A stretch of DNA of 42,265 bases. Source: Janthinobacterium sp. GW458P. Lineage in GTDB: Bacteria; Pseudomonadota; Gammaproteobacteria; Burkholderiales; Burkholderiaceae_D. Location: the NCBI RefSeq assembly GCF_002127585.1, contig NZ_NEGZ01000049.1, forward strand, positions 1-42,265, written 5' to 3'. The translations under genes were made by a program, and so were the position numbers. Below, piece after piece: positions 33,149 to 41,848 of this stretch (positions are counted from its first letter, which is position 1; the number at the start of each line of letters is the position of its first letter). The notes under the pieces were generated by a model. The model saw only the letters and a list, made by a program, of their open reading frames with translations, did no database searches and was not told the DNA's origin.

Positions 33149-35992
33149 TTACTTTACCGCAACATTCTTGCGCTCGGGATACAAGACCACCTGCACATAG
33201 TTGTTCATGTCCAGGTAGCGCTGCGCCGCCAGCTTGACGGCTTGCGGCGTGATGGCCCGCACGCGCTGCTCGTAGCGCAGGATGTGCGCGGGGTCGCGGC
33301 CCTGGGTCACGGACGCCAACAGCTGGCTCATCCAGTAGTTGTTTTCCCGCAAGGACTTCTGCTGGCGCGTGATCCAGTTCAGCTTGACCTTTTCCAGGTT
33401 CGCCGCCGAGGGTCCGTCCGTCTTCATCTTGCCGATTTCGGCAAAGGCGGCCGCGATCACCTTGTCCACGTTTTCCGGTCCCGTCGGCAAGTTCAGCGCC
33501 ACCGAATAATAGCCATACGGATGCTGGCCCATGGCCGTCTCGAAGCCGCCGCCATAGATCATGCCCATCTTTTCACGCAGCACTTCGATGACTTTCAGGT
33601 TCAGCACCTCGCCCAGCGCCTGCAGGGTCAGTTTCTGCTCGTCCGAATACGCCACCTTGCCATTGAAGGAGATGGAAATCGTGCTCTTCGGCTCGCTGCC
33701 CATGTAGACATCCTTCTTGACCACGCCGCTCACGGGGCGCAAGCCCACGTCGCGGTAGGCATGCGGCACGTCGCCCACGGGCAAGGTGCCCAGGTAGCCG
33801 GCGATCAGCGGCTTGATCTTGTCGATCTGAAAACTGCCCGCGAAGATGAAAGTCATGTCGCGCGCGCTGGAAAAGCGCTGGCGGAAGATCTCCAGCGAGC
33901 GCTCCAGGCCCACCTTGTCGAAATCGGCCGCGCGCGGCACGCCGTCGACGCGGGGACTGTCGCCGAACGTGGCGCGCTGGACGGCATCATAAAACACGGC
34001 TTCCGGCTGCGCCATGCTGTTTTTCGCCAGGTCCTGCTGCTTGCCGATGAAGGACTGGTACAGGCCCGCATCCTTGCGCACGTCGTTGAAATACAAATAC
34101 ACCAGCTGCAGCATGGCTTCCACGTCGGCGCTGCTCGAGGACGCGCCAAAGCCTTCGCTCAGCTCGCCCAGCGAGGCGCCTACGTTGACGGTCTTGCCCG
34201 CCAACACCTTCTGCAGATCCAGCGGCCCCAGGTCCTTCAAGCCCATGCTGCCGACGACGGCGCTGGCATAGCGGGCGTTATAGATGTCGGCGTCGCCGAA
34301 CAGCGACTGGCCGCCGAAGCGGGTCGAGCCCATCAGCACCTGGTCGTTCTTGAAGTCCGTCGGTTTCAGCAGCACGCGCACGCCATTGCCCAGGATCAGT
34401 TCCGTCACGCCGATGGCGCTGTTGAGCTTTTCCGAAACGATGCTGCCGCCGGCCGGCGGGCCGTCCATCAGCTTGCTCGCCAGCACTTTCTCCGTGCGCG
34501 GCTCGATAGTTTGCTGCTCGGCTTTCGCCACGGCATCGAGCAATTGCTGCTGCGTCGGCACGTTCGAGGCCGCATCGCCCGCCTGCGGTTCGGCGCCCAT
34601 GAAGACCACCAGTTTCTTTTGCTGGTCGGGGATGACCTTGGCCACCGTTTCGTTGATTTCCTGCAAGGTCACCTGCGGCAGGAGCTGCTGCGCGTACAGC
34701 AATTCATTGGCGATGCCGGGGATGGCTTCCTGTTCCAGGAAGTTGCGCGAATACTCGGCCACGAAGCCCGAGGAATCGGATTTGTCGCGTTCGCTGTACG
34801 CACGCTCGTAGTTGCGCAGCATGTCCTTGCGCGCGCGGTCCAGTTCGTCCTGGCTGAAACCGAAGCGGCGCGCCCGCTCGTCTTCCTGCACCAGCGCATC
34901 GATGGCTGGCTGCACGCCGCCCTTGCCCAGCAAGGCGTACGCGCTGAACGATTCATAGCCGCGCACCAGCTTGCCCATGCTGCTGCCGCCCTGGATGAAC
35001 GGCGGATTGGCTTGCTGCGACAATTCCTGCATGCGCGCGCTGAGCATCTGGCCATACAGGTTCTCGATCATCTGGCGCCGGTAGTCGGCGATGGTGACGG
35101 GCTCCTGCGCGGGACGGATGGGGTAGCGGATGAAGACGCTGTCATCGGGCGCTTCCTTGTCCGTGATCACCAGCGCTTCCGTCTGCGCGCGCTGCGGCAC
35201 TTCCGCATACAGGCGCGGACGCGGCTGCGCGGGATTTTTCAGCTTGCCGAAATGCCGGCGTATCATCGCTTCGGCCTGCTTCGGCTCGACGTCGCCCACC
35301 ACCATCACGGCCATCAGGTCAGGACGGTACCAATCCTTGTAGAAACGCCTGATGGCTTCGGGCTTGAAGGTTTTCAGCACGGATTCCTTGCCGATCGGCA
35401 TGCGCTGCGCATAGCGCGAACCGTTCAGCAGCTTCGGATACAGCACCTTGTTCATGCGGTCGCTGGCGCCCTTGCCCAGGCGCGCCTCTTCCAGCACGAT
35501 GCCGCGTTCGCTGTCGATGTCGGCCGGATTGAATTTCAAGCCGTGCGCCCAGTCTTCCAGCACGAGGAAACCCTTTTCCAGGTTGCCCTTCCTGTTCGTC
35601 GGAATCGGCAGCACGTAGACGGTTTCATCAAAGCTCGTGTAGGCGTTCAGGTCGGCGCCGAATTTCACGCCGATCGATTGCAAATAGGAAATCAGCTCAT
35701 TGCGCTTGAAATGCGTGGAGCCATTGAAAGCCATGTGTTCCGTGAAATGCGCCAGGCCTTGCTGGTCGTCGTCTTCCAGGATGGAACCGGCTTTCACCAC
35801 CAGGCGCAGTTCGACTTTCTGCGCCGGACGGGCATTTTTTTTGATGTAGTAGGTCAAGCCGTTCGGCAATTTTCCTACGGTAACTTCTGGCGCCAGCGGC
35901 AGCGGATCGCTCAAACGGATTTCCGCCTGGGCCATGCAGGCGCACGCCAGCAAGACGGCGCCCGAGATCAGGCGTAATGTACTCAGCTTCAT
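33149..35992 (-). CDS. M16 family zinc metallopeptidase (PqqL-like)
   Basis: This is a 947-residue periplasmic or outer-membrane-facing protease. A signal peptide (LISGAVLLACACMAQA) is followed by the inverted zinc motif HFTEH (His82, Glu85, His86) in GLAHFTEHMAFNGS. The third ligand region is ERGIVLEEARLGKG. The second half has an inactive M16 copy (AGSFQIDKIKPLIAGYLGTL, then a long helical part), giving the usual two-half clam shell. The RP...G.....R-type segment near the C-terminus is present. The length matches the PqqL group. It is transcribed alone and divergent from the FMN riboswitch and ribB. Confidence 0.94.
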   Translation of the reverse strand: MKLSTLRLISGAVLLACACMAQAEIRLSDPLPLAPEVTVGKLPNGLTYYIKKNARPAQKVELRLVVKAGSILEDDDQQGLAHFTEHMAFNGSTHFKRNELISYLQSIGVKFGADLNAYTSFDETVYVLPIPTNRKGNLEKGFLVLEDWAHGLKFNPADIDSERGIVLEEARLGKGASDRMNKVLYPKLLNGSRYAQRMPIGKESVLKTFKPEAIRRFYKDWYRPDLMAVMVVGDVEPKQAEAMIRRHFGKLKNPAQPRPRLYAEVPQRAQTEALVITDKEAPDDSVFIRYPIRPAQEPVTIADYRRQMIENLYGQMLSARMQELSQQANPPFIQGGSSMGKLVRGYESFSAYALLGKGGVQPAIDALVQEDERARRFGFSQDELDRARKDMLRNYERAYSERDKSDSSGFVAEYSRNFLEQEAIPGIANELLYAQQLLPQVTLQEINETVAKVIPDQQKKLVVFMGAEPQAGDAASNVPTQQQLLDAVAKAEQQTIEPRTEKVLASKLMDGPPAGGSIVSEKLNSAIGVTELILGNGVRVLLKPTDFKNDQVLMGSTRFGGQSLFGDADIYNARYASAVVGSMGLKDLGPLDLQKVLAGKTVNVGASLGELSEGFGASSSSADVEAMLQLVYLYFNDVRKDAGLYQSFIGKQQDLAKNSMAQPEAVFYDAVQRATFGDSPRVDGVPRAADFDKVGLERSLEIFRQRFSSARDMTFIFAGSFQIDKIKPLIAGYLGTLPVGDVPHAYRDVGLRPVSGVVKKDVYMGSEPKSTISISFNGKVAYSDEQKLTLQALGEVLNLKVIEVLREKMGMIYGGGFETAMGQHPYGYYSVALNLPTGPENVDKVIAAAFAEIGKMKTDGPSAANLEKVKLNWITRQQKSLRENNYWMSQLLASVTQGRDPAHILRYEQRVRAITPQAVKLAAQRYLDMNNYVQVVLYPERKNVAVK

Positions 35993-36180
35993 GTATTCTC
36001 AACGGTAAAATTCAGTAGGCATACCTTACACTGAAATTCTGTTTCCGCCATTAAAAACAGCTTAGGGAAAACTGCTTTCCCCAGGCAACTTTGCCGAAGA
36101 ACAAACTCAACAGTGCCCTGCCAGGTTTTTTCAATTGTGCTAAAGTATTGCCGCCGGTCATGTGGACCGGCACAACAATA
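35993..36180. promoter_or_regulatory. divergent promoter region between M16 gene and riboswitch
   Basis: This stretch must hold promoters for the leftward protease and the rightward ribB leader. A possible rightward -10 region is CTAAAGTAT (about 36140-36148). A hairpin CCGGTC-atgtg-GACCGG (36154-36170) lies immediately before the aptamer and would be transcribed with it. No gene is seen in it. Confidence 0.4.
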
Positions 36181-36325
36181 CGTCTTCGGGGCGGGGTGCG
36201 ATTCCCCACCGGCGGTAAGACCGGCAACGGTCAAGCCCGCGAGCGCTTTCCAGGCACCGCTTGGCGAGGTCAGCAGATCCGGTGTGATTCCGGGGCCGAC
36301 GGTATAGTCCGGATGAAAGAAGATG
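36181..36325 (+). ncRNA. FMN riboswitch (RFN element)
   Basis: The conserved parts occur in order: TCTTCGGGGCGGGGTGCGA, ATTCCCCACCGGCGGTA, AAGCCCGCGAGCGC, GGTCAGCAGATCCGGTG, ATTCCGGGGCCGACGGTA and TAGTCCGGATGAAAGAAG. Helix P1 pairs the GTCTTC start with the GAAGA end. It lies about 97 bases before ribB. FMN binding would reduce ribB expression. No T-tract terminator lies between aptamer and gene, so control is probably of translation initiation through the GAGGAG site. Confidence 0.97.
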
Positions 36326-36422
36326 TGCAGTAGTGTGATGTCCCGTCGCCACGGCGATGCGGCCAGTTGCGTCTATTCGCTTGCCCTGCAGCGTTTTTCG
36401 CCTATGCGAGGAGCGTTTCACC

Positions 36423-37070
36423 ATGTTAGTCAACAGCTATACCCTGCTTTCCAACGACCTGGAAGGTCGCATCCAGTCCGCCCTGGCCGCCATGCGCGCC
36501 GGCGTGCCCGTCATCCTGCTCGACGATTTCGACCGTGAAAACGAAGCCGACCTGATTCTGTCTGCCGAGAAAATCACGCATGAAACCATGGCTTTGCTGA
36601 TCCGCGAATGCAGCGGCATCGTCTGCCTGTGCCTGCCGACGGATGTCGTCAGCGCGCTGGAGTTGCCGCCCATGTCGTCCGACAACGGCAGCCGCTACGG
36701 CACGCCGTTTACCGTCTCCATCGAGGCGCGCGACGGCGTCACGACGGGCGTGTCGGCCGCCGACAGGGTCACCACCATCCGCGCCGCCATCGCGCCAAAT
36801 GCCAAGCCGGCCGACCTGGTGCGCCCCGGCCACGTATTCCCCCTGCGCGCCGCGCCCGGCGGGGTGCTCGAGCGCCGTGGCCACACGGAAGGCTCCGTCG
36901 ACCTGTCGCGCCTGGCGGGCCTGAACCCGGCCGCCGTGCTGTGCGAGCTGATGAATCCGGACGGCACCATGATGCGCGGCGACGATATCGAACGCTTCGC
37001 CGAACTGCACGGCATGCCGATCCTGACCATCGAGGAACTGGTGGAATGGCGCAGCAAGCACGGCCAATAA
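36423..37070 (+). CDS. ribB: 3,4-dihydroxy-2-butanone-4-phosphate synthase (RibB)
   Basis: RibB converts ribulose 5-phosphate to 3,4-dihydroxy-2-butanone 4-phosphate for riboflavin synthesis. The 215-residue protein has the active-site patterns [18 protein letters not shown] and [15 protein letters not shown], plus PGHVFPLRA with [16 protein letters not shown]. It ends with [14 protein letters not shown]. There is no GTP cyclohydrolase II part, so it is the stand-alone form, typical of a second, riboswitch-controlled copy. The ATG has GAGGAG at good spacing. The gene is convergent with the MFS gene, 15 bases away. Confidence 0.97.
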   Translation: MLVNSYTLLSNDLEGRIQSALAAMRAGVPVILLDDFDRENEADLILSAEKITHETMALLIRECSGIVCLCLPTDVVSALELPPMSSDNGSRYGTPFTVSIEARDGVTTGVSAADRVTTIRAAIAPNAKPADLVRPGHVFPLRAAPGGVLERRGHTEGSVDLSRLAGLNPAAVLCELMNPDGTMMRGDDIERFAELHGMPILTIEELVEWRSKHGQ

Positions 37071-37085
37071 GCGCGCAGTAAGCGT

Positions 37086-38459
37086 TCAGGCGGCCGCCGC
37101 GGCCTTCGGCAACTGCACGTGTTTGTACACGAGGCCGGCCGCCAGGCCATACGCGGCGGCGATCGTCGCGTAGGCCAGCGGCAGGCGCAGCGACCAGTCC
37201 GGCAGCGTGTGCAGGATGCTGCCGATCAGGGCCACGCCCACCAGCGCGCCGATCTGGCGGTTGGCGTTCAGGGCCGCCGCCGCGCTGTTCGCATGCCGCT
37301 TGCCCGCCACGCGCATCACGGTGGCCGTCATGGCGGGAATGGCGATGCCGATGGCGATATTCATGACGGCCGTGCCCAGCGCCAGCCAGCCATACGACGT
37401 GCCCGGACGCAAGCTCATCAGCAGCAAGGCCATCACGGCCCCCACCAGCAAGCCCGCCAGCATGGGCAGGCGCGTGCCATGACGCGCCGCAATACTTCCC
37501 GCCATATAGTTTCCCACGGTATAGGCCGCCATCATGGGCAGCAGGCGCAAGCCCGATTGCAGGGCGTCCGCGCCGCCGGACTGCTGCAGGAACAGGCTCA
37601 GCAAGAACAATTGCCCGAACACGCAGAAATTGATCAGGAAACCCACGCCATTGGCCGCGCCAAAGCTGCTGCTGTGAAACAGTTCACGCGGCAACAACGG
37701 ATGGCTGCCGCTGCGCTCGCGCCGCAGCAGTTGCGCGGCCGACAGTACCGTCAAGGCCCCCGCCGCCAGCACGCCGGCCGACAGCCAGCCCAGCACGGGC
37801 CCTTCGATCAGCACGAAACTGAGGCCCGCCAGCGCCGCCACGCCCAGCGCATGGCTGAACAGAGACAGATCGCGCGGCTGGCGCGCCGGCGCCACCAAGA
37901 GCAGCTGCGCCATGACGATGGCCAGCAGGCCCAGCGGCACATTCACCCAGAACACGCTGCGCCAGCCGAACTGGTGCACGAGGATGCCGCCGATCAGGGG
38001 GCCGGACGCGCCGGCCACGCCCACCAGCGCCGACCAGGCACCGAGCATGCGCGTGCGTTCGCGCTCGTCGTCAAAGCTGTGCGTGAGCAGGCTGAGCGAA
38101 CTGGGCATGAACAGGGCCGCGCCCGCGCCCTGCAGCAGGCGCGCCGCCGTCAAAAAATGCCCGTCGGGCGCGGCGCCGCACAACACCGAGCCGAGGATGA
38201 AGACGCCGAGGCCGCCCTGGTACACGGCTTTCGGCCCGTAGCGGTCGGCCAGTGCGCCGCCGGCCAGCAGCAGCGCGGCAAACGTCAAGGTGTAGCCGTC
38301 GACCACCCATACCAGGCCCGTCAGCGGGATGCTCAGGTCCAGCGCGATATCGGACAGCGCCACGTTGACGGCCGTGACGTCGAGCATGGCCATGACGAAG
38401 CCGAAGGCCAGGGTCAGCAGGATCAAGCCGCTGGCGCGGCGTGGTGGTGAGGCAGTCAT
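37086..38459 (-). CDS. MFS drug exporter, DHA2 (EmrB/QacA) family
   Basis: This 457-residue protein has about 14 hydrophobic segments. The DHA2 pattern is clear: the first helix with MAMLDVTAVNVALSDI, then LVWVVDGYTLTFAALLLAGG and ALADRYGPKAVYQGG (motif A). Motif C follows (GVAGASGPLIGGILVHQFGW) with RSVFWVNVPLGLLAI. It probably exports toxic organic compounds across the inner membrane by proton exchange. No membrane-fusion partner (EmrA) is adjacent. The divergent LysR gene and the inverted repeat between them suggest that this is its target. Confidence 0.94.
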   Translation of the reverse strand: MTASPPRRASGLILLTLAFGFVMAMLDVTAVNVALSDIALDLSIPLTGLVWVVDGYTLTFAALLLAGGALADRYGPKAVYQGGLGVFILGSVLCGAAPDGHFLTAARLLQGAGAALFMPSSLSLLTHSFDDERERTRMLGAWSALVGVAGASGPLIGGILVHQFGWRSVFWVNVPLGLLAIVMAQLLLVAPARQPRDLSLFSHALGVAALAGLSFVLIEGPVLGWLSAGVLAAGALTVLSAAQLLRRERSGSHPLLPRELFHSSSFGAANGVGFLINFCVFGQLFLLSLFLQQSGGADALQSGLRLLPMMAAYTVGNYMAGSIAARHGTRLPMLAGLLVGAVMALLLMSLRPGTSYGWLALGTAVMNIAIGIAIPAMTATVMRVAGKRHANSAAAALNANRQIGALVGVALIGSILHTLPDWSLRLPLAYATIAAAYGLAAGLVYKHVQLPKAAAAA

Positions 38460-38535
38460 GGTATTCCTTGCAGTAACATGGGCAGCCAGTATGCGAGCAT
38501 TGCGCGATGCAGTAAACAGGCATAAACTCGGCACC

Positions 38536-38555
38536 TTGATGCAAAAATGCATCAA
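38536..38555. promoter_or_regulatory. inverted repeat in the LysR/MFS divergent region
   Basis: TTGATGCA and TGCATCAA flank four A, a perfect 20-base inverted repeat in the 129-base divergent gap. It contains a T-N11-A type core, as LysR-family regulators bind. It is 33 bases before the LysR ATG and 76 bases before the MFS ATG, a good place for autoregulation and divergent control. Confidence 0.7.
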
Positions 38556-38588
38556 TATAACGACAGGAAAAAACCATGGATCGGGCTT

Positions 38589-39461
38589 ATGGACTGGGAT
38601 AACGCGCGCATCTTTCTGGCCATCGGCCGGGCCGGCACCCTGCGCGGCGCGGCTGCCCTGCTGTGCATCGACCAGGCCACCTGCGGGCGCCGCCTGACCG
38701 CGCTGGAGGCGTCGCTGGGCGCCACCCTGTTCCTGCGCACGCCATCGGGCTACGTGCCCACGCCGGCCGGCGAGCTGGCCTTGCACGCCGCCGAAGCGAT
38801 GGAGCGGGCGGCCGACAAGCTGCAGCGCGAGATGCAGGGCGTCGACACCCGTTTAAGCGGCCTGGTGCGCGTGGCCACCACCGACACCATGGCCAGCCAT
38901 TTCGTCATCCGCGCCATGCAGCGGCTGCACGCGGCCCACCCGGACATCCGCATCGTGCTCAACGTGGCGCCCGCGCTGGCCAGCCTGACGCGGCGCGAAG
39001 CGGACCTGGCCGTGCGCGGCGTGCGCCCCACCGACCCGGACCTCATTTCGCGCCACCTCGTCAAGCGCAGCCTGGGCCTGTACGCCTCAAAAAGCTACCT
39101 GGCCGAACGGGGCGAACCCGTGCGCGGCACGGCGCTGGCCGGCCACGACATCGTCATCTACCACCAGTCCGTGACGCCGCGCCATGGAGAGAAGATCGCC
39201 GGCGAGCCCGTCGCCAATGCCCGGGTCGCCATGGAAGTCAATTCGGCGGCCATGCTGCAGGAAGCCACGCGCGCGGGGCTGGGCGTGGCCGAGCTGGCCA
39301 CCCACCTGGGCGACATCGACCCGCAGCTGGTGCGCATCTGGCCCGAGCGGGCGGAAAGCTATGACGTGTGGTTGGTCATGCATGCCGACCTGAACCGCTC
39401 TGCCCGCGTGCGGGCGGCGGCCGACGCCATCATTGCCAGCGTGGCCGTCCCGCCTGCGTAA
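38589..39461 (+). CDS. LysR family transcriptional regulator
   Basis: This 290-residue regulator has an N-terminal winged helix-turn-helix (FLAIGRAGTLRGAAALLCID, then QATCGRRLTALEASLGATLF). A periplasmic-binding-protein-like effector domain follows (LVRVATTDTMASHF, LNVAPALASLTRREADLAVR and GLGVAELATHLGD). The start MDWDNARIFLAI is typical of the YafC/DsdC-type subgroup that begins with 'DW....F'. An upstream ATG would add 14 residues. It is divergent from the MFS exporter and probably controls it; the effector is unknown. Confidence 0.95.
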   Translation: MDWDNARIFLAIGRAGTLRGAAALLCIDQATCGRRLTALEASLGATLFLRTPSGYVPTPAGELALHAAEAMERAADKLQREMQGVDTRLSGLVRVATTDTMASHFVIRAMQRLHAAHPDIRIVLNVAPALASLTRREADLAVRGVRPTDPDLISRHLVKRSLGLYASKSYLAERGEPVRGTALAGHDIVIYHQSVTPRHGEKIAGEPVANARVAMEVNSAAMLQEATRAGLGVAELATHLGDIDPQLVRIWPERAESYDVWLVMHADLNRSARVRAAADAIIASVAVPPA

Positions 39462-39481
39462 GCGCGAATAGTCATTCCTAA

Positions 39482-39498
39482 AAGAAACTATATTTCTT
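39482..39498. promoter_or_regulatory. small inverted repeat upstream of the membrane protein gene
   Basis: AAGAAA-ctata-TTTCTT lies about 82 bases before the ATG of the 107-residue membrane protein and just before GATAAAAT, a possible -10 box. It is a candidate promoter/operator region. No -35 match was made. Confidence 0.35.
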
Positions 39499-39579
39499 GT
39501 GAATCTGATAAAATTCGCCCCCGCCGCGCGCAGCAGCCGCCACCCGCCGCGGAATCCCTCAATCCCCTGGAGAATTTTT

Positions 39580-39903
39580 ATGCTTATCTGGCAAGGCTTC
39601 GGCATACTCGCCCCCGTCATCTGTTTCATCGTCGTCGTAGCCGCGCAAGCGCTGTTCGGCGCCACCCTGGGCGAGGCATACACAACCAGCCACACGTGGC
39701 CCCTGGCCCTGGCCTTCCTGCTGGCAGCGGCCGCCAGCTGGTCTGCGGGCGTGCGCCTGAACAGCGCGCCCGGACGCGAACTGATCGACCCGGCCACGCA
39801 GGAGCGCGTGATCCTGCGCCAGCGCCACACCCTGTTCTGGATCCCGATGCAATACATCGCCGTGCTGATGGTCGTCATGGCCGGCTTCGCCCTGTTCAAA
39901 TAG
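39580..39903 (+). CDS. small inner-membrane protein (107 residues)
   Basis: The protein has three hydrophobic segments: WQGFGILAPVICFIVVVAAQ, WPLALAFLLAAAASWSAGVR and a C-terminal helix IPMQYIAVLMVVMAGFALFK. A polar loop (SAPGRELIDPATQERVILRQ) lies before the last one. GGAG stands 6 to 7 bases before the ATG. I do not recognise a named family. It is followed 48 bases later by the MlaE-like permease on the same strand and may share its transcript. Confidence 0.8.
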   Translation: MLIWQGFGILAPVICFIVVVAAQALFGATLGEAYTTSHTWPLALAFLLAAAASWSAGVRLNSAPGRELIDPATQERVILRQRHTLFWIPMQYIAVLMVVMAGFALFK

Positions 39904-39951
39904 GCGCGCACGCCAGCCGTGGCCGCAAGGCCGGGCTGATGTTAAGATGCC

Positions 39952-40770
39952 ATGATGACCGCATCCGTCTCCCTCATCATCAGCCTGCGCCGCCTGCACC
40001 GGGCCACCATCGCCTGGCTGGGCAGCTGGTGGCGCCTGCTGCATTTCGCCATCCTCGTGTTTTCGCTGGCCCTGTCGCCATCGAGCTATAACCGCGACCA
40101 CCGTCCCATCCTCGCGCACCGCCTGGTGACGAACACGGCGCCCAATCTCGTGTGGTTCAGCGTCGCCTGCGCGCTCGTCAGCCTGGTGCTAATCCGCATC
40201 GTCGTCGTCAGCGCGCAAAGCTACGGCCTGTCGCGTTATGCGCTGGAAATGGTGGTGCGCGTGCTGGTGCTGGAACTGATACCGCTGACGGCCGCCCTGT
40301 TCGTCGCCCTGCGCCTGACCCTGCCTGACGGCATTGCGTTTGCGCAAATGCGCTCTTCCGGCATGCTCGACACCATGCAGCGCCAGGGCACCGACCTGCT
40401 GCGCCGCGAATACTTTCCGCGCGTCATGTCCGGCATCTTCGCCGTGTGGATGCTGGCCATCGTCAGCTGCGTCACCTCGCTGGTCCTCGCCTACCTGACG
40501 ATCTACGGTTTTACGCCATGGGCGCTGCAAGGCTACACGCGCGTCGTGGGGCAGATATTCAATCCGGCCGTGGCCCTGATCCTGATGCTCAAGGTGGTGT
40601 TCTTCAGCTTTGCCGTGGCCCTGATCCCGCTGGCCTCCTCGTACTACCCGGAAGACCCGCGCGGCCGGCGCAACCGCCTGTGGGCGGCGCACGGCCTGTC
40701 CGAAATGCTGCGCCTGTTTTCCGTCATCCTGCTGATCGAAGTGGCCTCGCTGATGGGCAATTACTACTGA
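39952..40770 (+). CDS. MlaE-like ABC permease (divergent)
   Basis: The 272-residue membrane protein fits the MlaE permease of MCE lipid transporters. It has an amphipathic N-terminus and about five hydrophobic segments. The central EVVR-like region reads LEMVVRVLVLELIPLTAALF, and the coupling-helix-like stretch FAQMRSSGMLDTMQRQGTDLL precedes RREYFPRVMSG. It is clearly diverged from MlaE but keeps this layout. It should act with an ATPase (MlaF), which is not next to it, and with the MCE protein that follows after 52 bases. Two adjacent ATGs are possible starts. Confidence 0.82.
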   Translation: MMTASVSLIISLRRLHRATIAWLGSWWRLLHFAILVFSLALSPSSYNRDHRPILAHRLVTNTAPNLVWFSVACALVSLVLIRIVVVSAQSYGLSRYALEMVVRVLVLELIPLTAALFVALRLTLPDGIAFAQMRSSGMLDTMQRQGTDLLRREYFPRVMSGIFAVWMLAIVSCVTSLVLAYLTIYGFTPWALQGYTRVVGQIFNPAVALILMLKVVFFSFAVALIPLASSYYPEDPRGRRNRLWAAHGLSEMLRLFSVILLIEVASLMGNYY

Positions 40771-40822
40771 TGCCCGCCCGTTGCCAGCGATCCCGATTTC
40801 CCCCATACCAGAGCCCGACGCC

Positions 40823-41848
40823 ATGAGCCAACCCCAAAATCCCGACCAGGTCGACGTCACGGCGCCCGCCGGTCTCACGCAAGATCCCGTCCTGCCCGCG
40901 CCGCCGCCCGTGCGCCACGCCGAACTGAAGGCGGCCATCCTGCTCGTCTTCATGTTCGTGCTGGTGGTCGGATCGGTCGTCTACCTGATGTATGCGCGCG
41001 GCGCCTTCGAGGCCACGCAAACCCTGGTGCTGACGGCCGACGATTCCGACGGCGTGGGCGTGGGCGCCGACCTGACCTTCTCCGGCTTTCCCATCGGCCG
41101 CGTGCGGCGTATCGAACTGGCGCCGGACGGCCGCGCGCGCGTCATCATCGACGTGCCGCGCAAGGATGCGCACTGGCTGCGCAGCAGCTCCATGTTCACG
41201 CTGGAGCGCGGCATCGTGGGCGGCGCCAAGCTGCGCGCCTACAGCGGCATCCTGACGGACCCGCCGCTGCCCGACGACGCCACGCGCGACCTGCTGGTCG
41301 GCGACATGGCGGCGGAAATCCCGCGCCTGCTGGCCGCCGCGAAAGACCTGCTCAACAATGTGGCCAGCCTGACGAGCGCCGATTCCGCCCTCGACGGCAC
41401 CCTGCGCAATGTGCAGGCCGTGACGGGCAAGCTGAGCGGCCCGGGCGGCGCCATGGGCTTGCTGACGGGCGACGACAAGCAGTCGCGCCTGCTCGTCGAG
41501 CGGGCCAACGCCCTGCTGGTCACGGCCGACCAGCTGGCGCGCCGCACGGATGGCCTGGTGGCCAACGCCGATACGCGCGTGTTCGGCGACAAGGGCGTGA
41601 TGACGGATGCGCAGGCCACCATCGTGCAATTGAACGCGCTGCTGGCCGATACGCGCGCCAGCCTGAAAAAGGTCGACGCCGTGCTGGTCGAGGCGCAGGC
41701 CGTGGGCGCCAACGCCCGCGCGGCGACCGCCGACCTGGGCCCGCTGCGCGCCGACGTGGAAAGCAATCTGCGCAAGGTCGAGCAGCTGGTCAATGAAATC
41801 AACCGCAAATGGCCGTTCAAGCGCAATCCGGAGATCAAACTGCCATGA
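40823..41848 (+). CDS. MlaD/MCE domain lipid-transport protein
   Basis: This 341-residue protein is a membrane-anchored substrate-binding subunit. It has a proline-rich cytoplasmic N-terminus, one membrane helix (KAAILLVFMFVLVVGSVVYL) and an MCE domain starting at DDSDGVGVGADLTFSGFPIG with RVRRIEL. A long helical C-terminal region follows (AAEIPRLLAAAKDLLNNVAS and LVEQ-like heptads), resembling the tails that form barrels or needles. It ends WPFKRNPEIKLP. The ATG is preferred over a TTG 14 codons earlier. Its stop overlaps the next ATG (ATGA), so translation is coupled. Confidence 0.93.
   Translation: MSQPQNPDQVDVTAPAGLTQDPVLPAPPPVRHAELKAAILLVFMFVLVVGSVVYLMYARGAFEATQTLVLTADDSDGVGVGADLTFSGFPIGRVRRIELAPDGRARVIIDVPRKDAHWLRSSSMFTLERGIVGGAKLRAYSGILTDPPLPDDATRDLLVGDMAAEIPRLLAAAKDLLNNVASLTSADSALDGTLRNVQAVTGKLSGPGGAMGLLTGDDKQSRLLVERANALLVTADQLARRTDGLVANADTRVFGDKGVMTDAQATIVQLNALLADTRASLKKVDAVLVEAQAVGANARAATADLGPLRADVESNLRKVEQLVNEINRKWPFKRNPEIKLP

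Noticed and set aside
32951-35977. Open frame of 1008 codons on the plus strand
   Set aside because: It is antisense to the M16 protease gene, which has a signal peptide and HxxEH site. No ribosome site or recognisable domain is present in the plus frame.
38460-38786. 109-codon N-terminal extension of the MFS exporter
   Set aside because: It would cross the divergent promoter and the start of the LysR gene, and has no membrane segments. The ATG at 38459 gives a normal DHA2 N-terminus.
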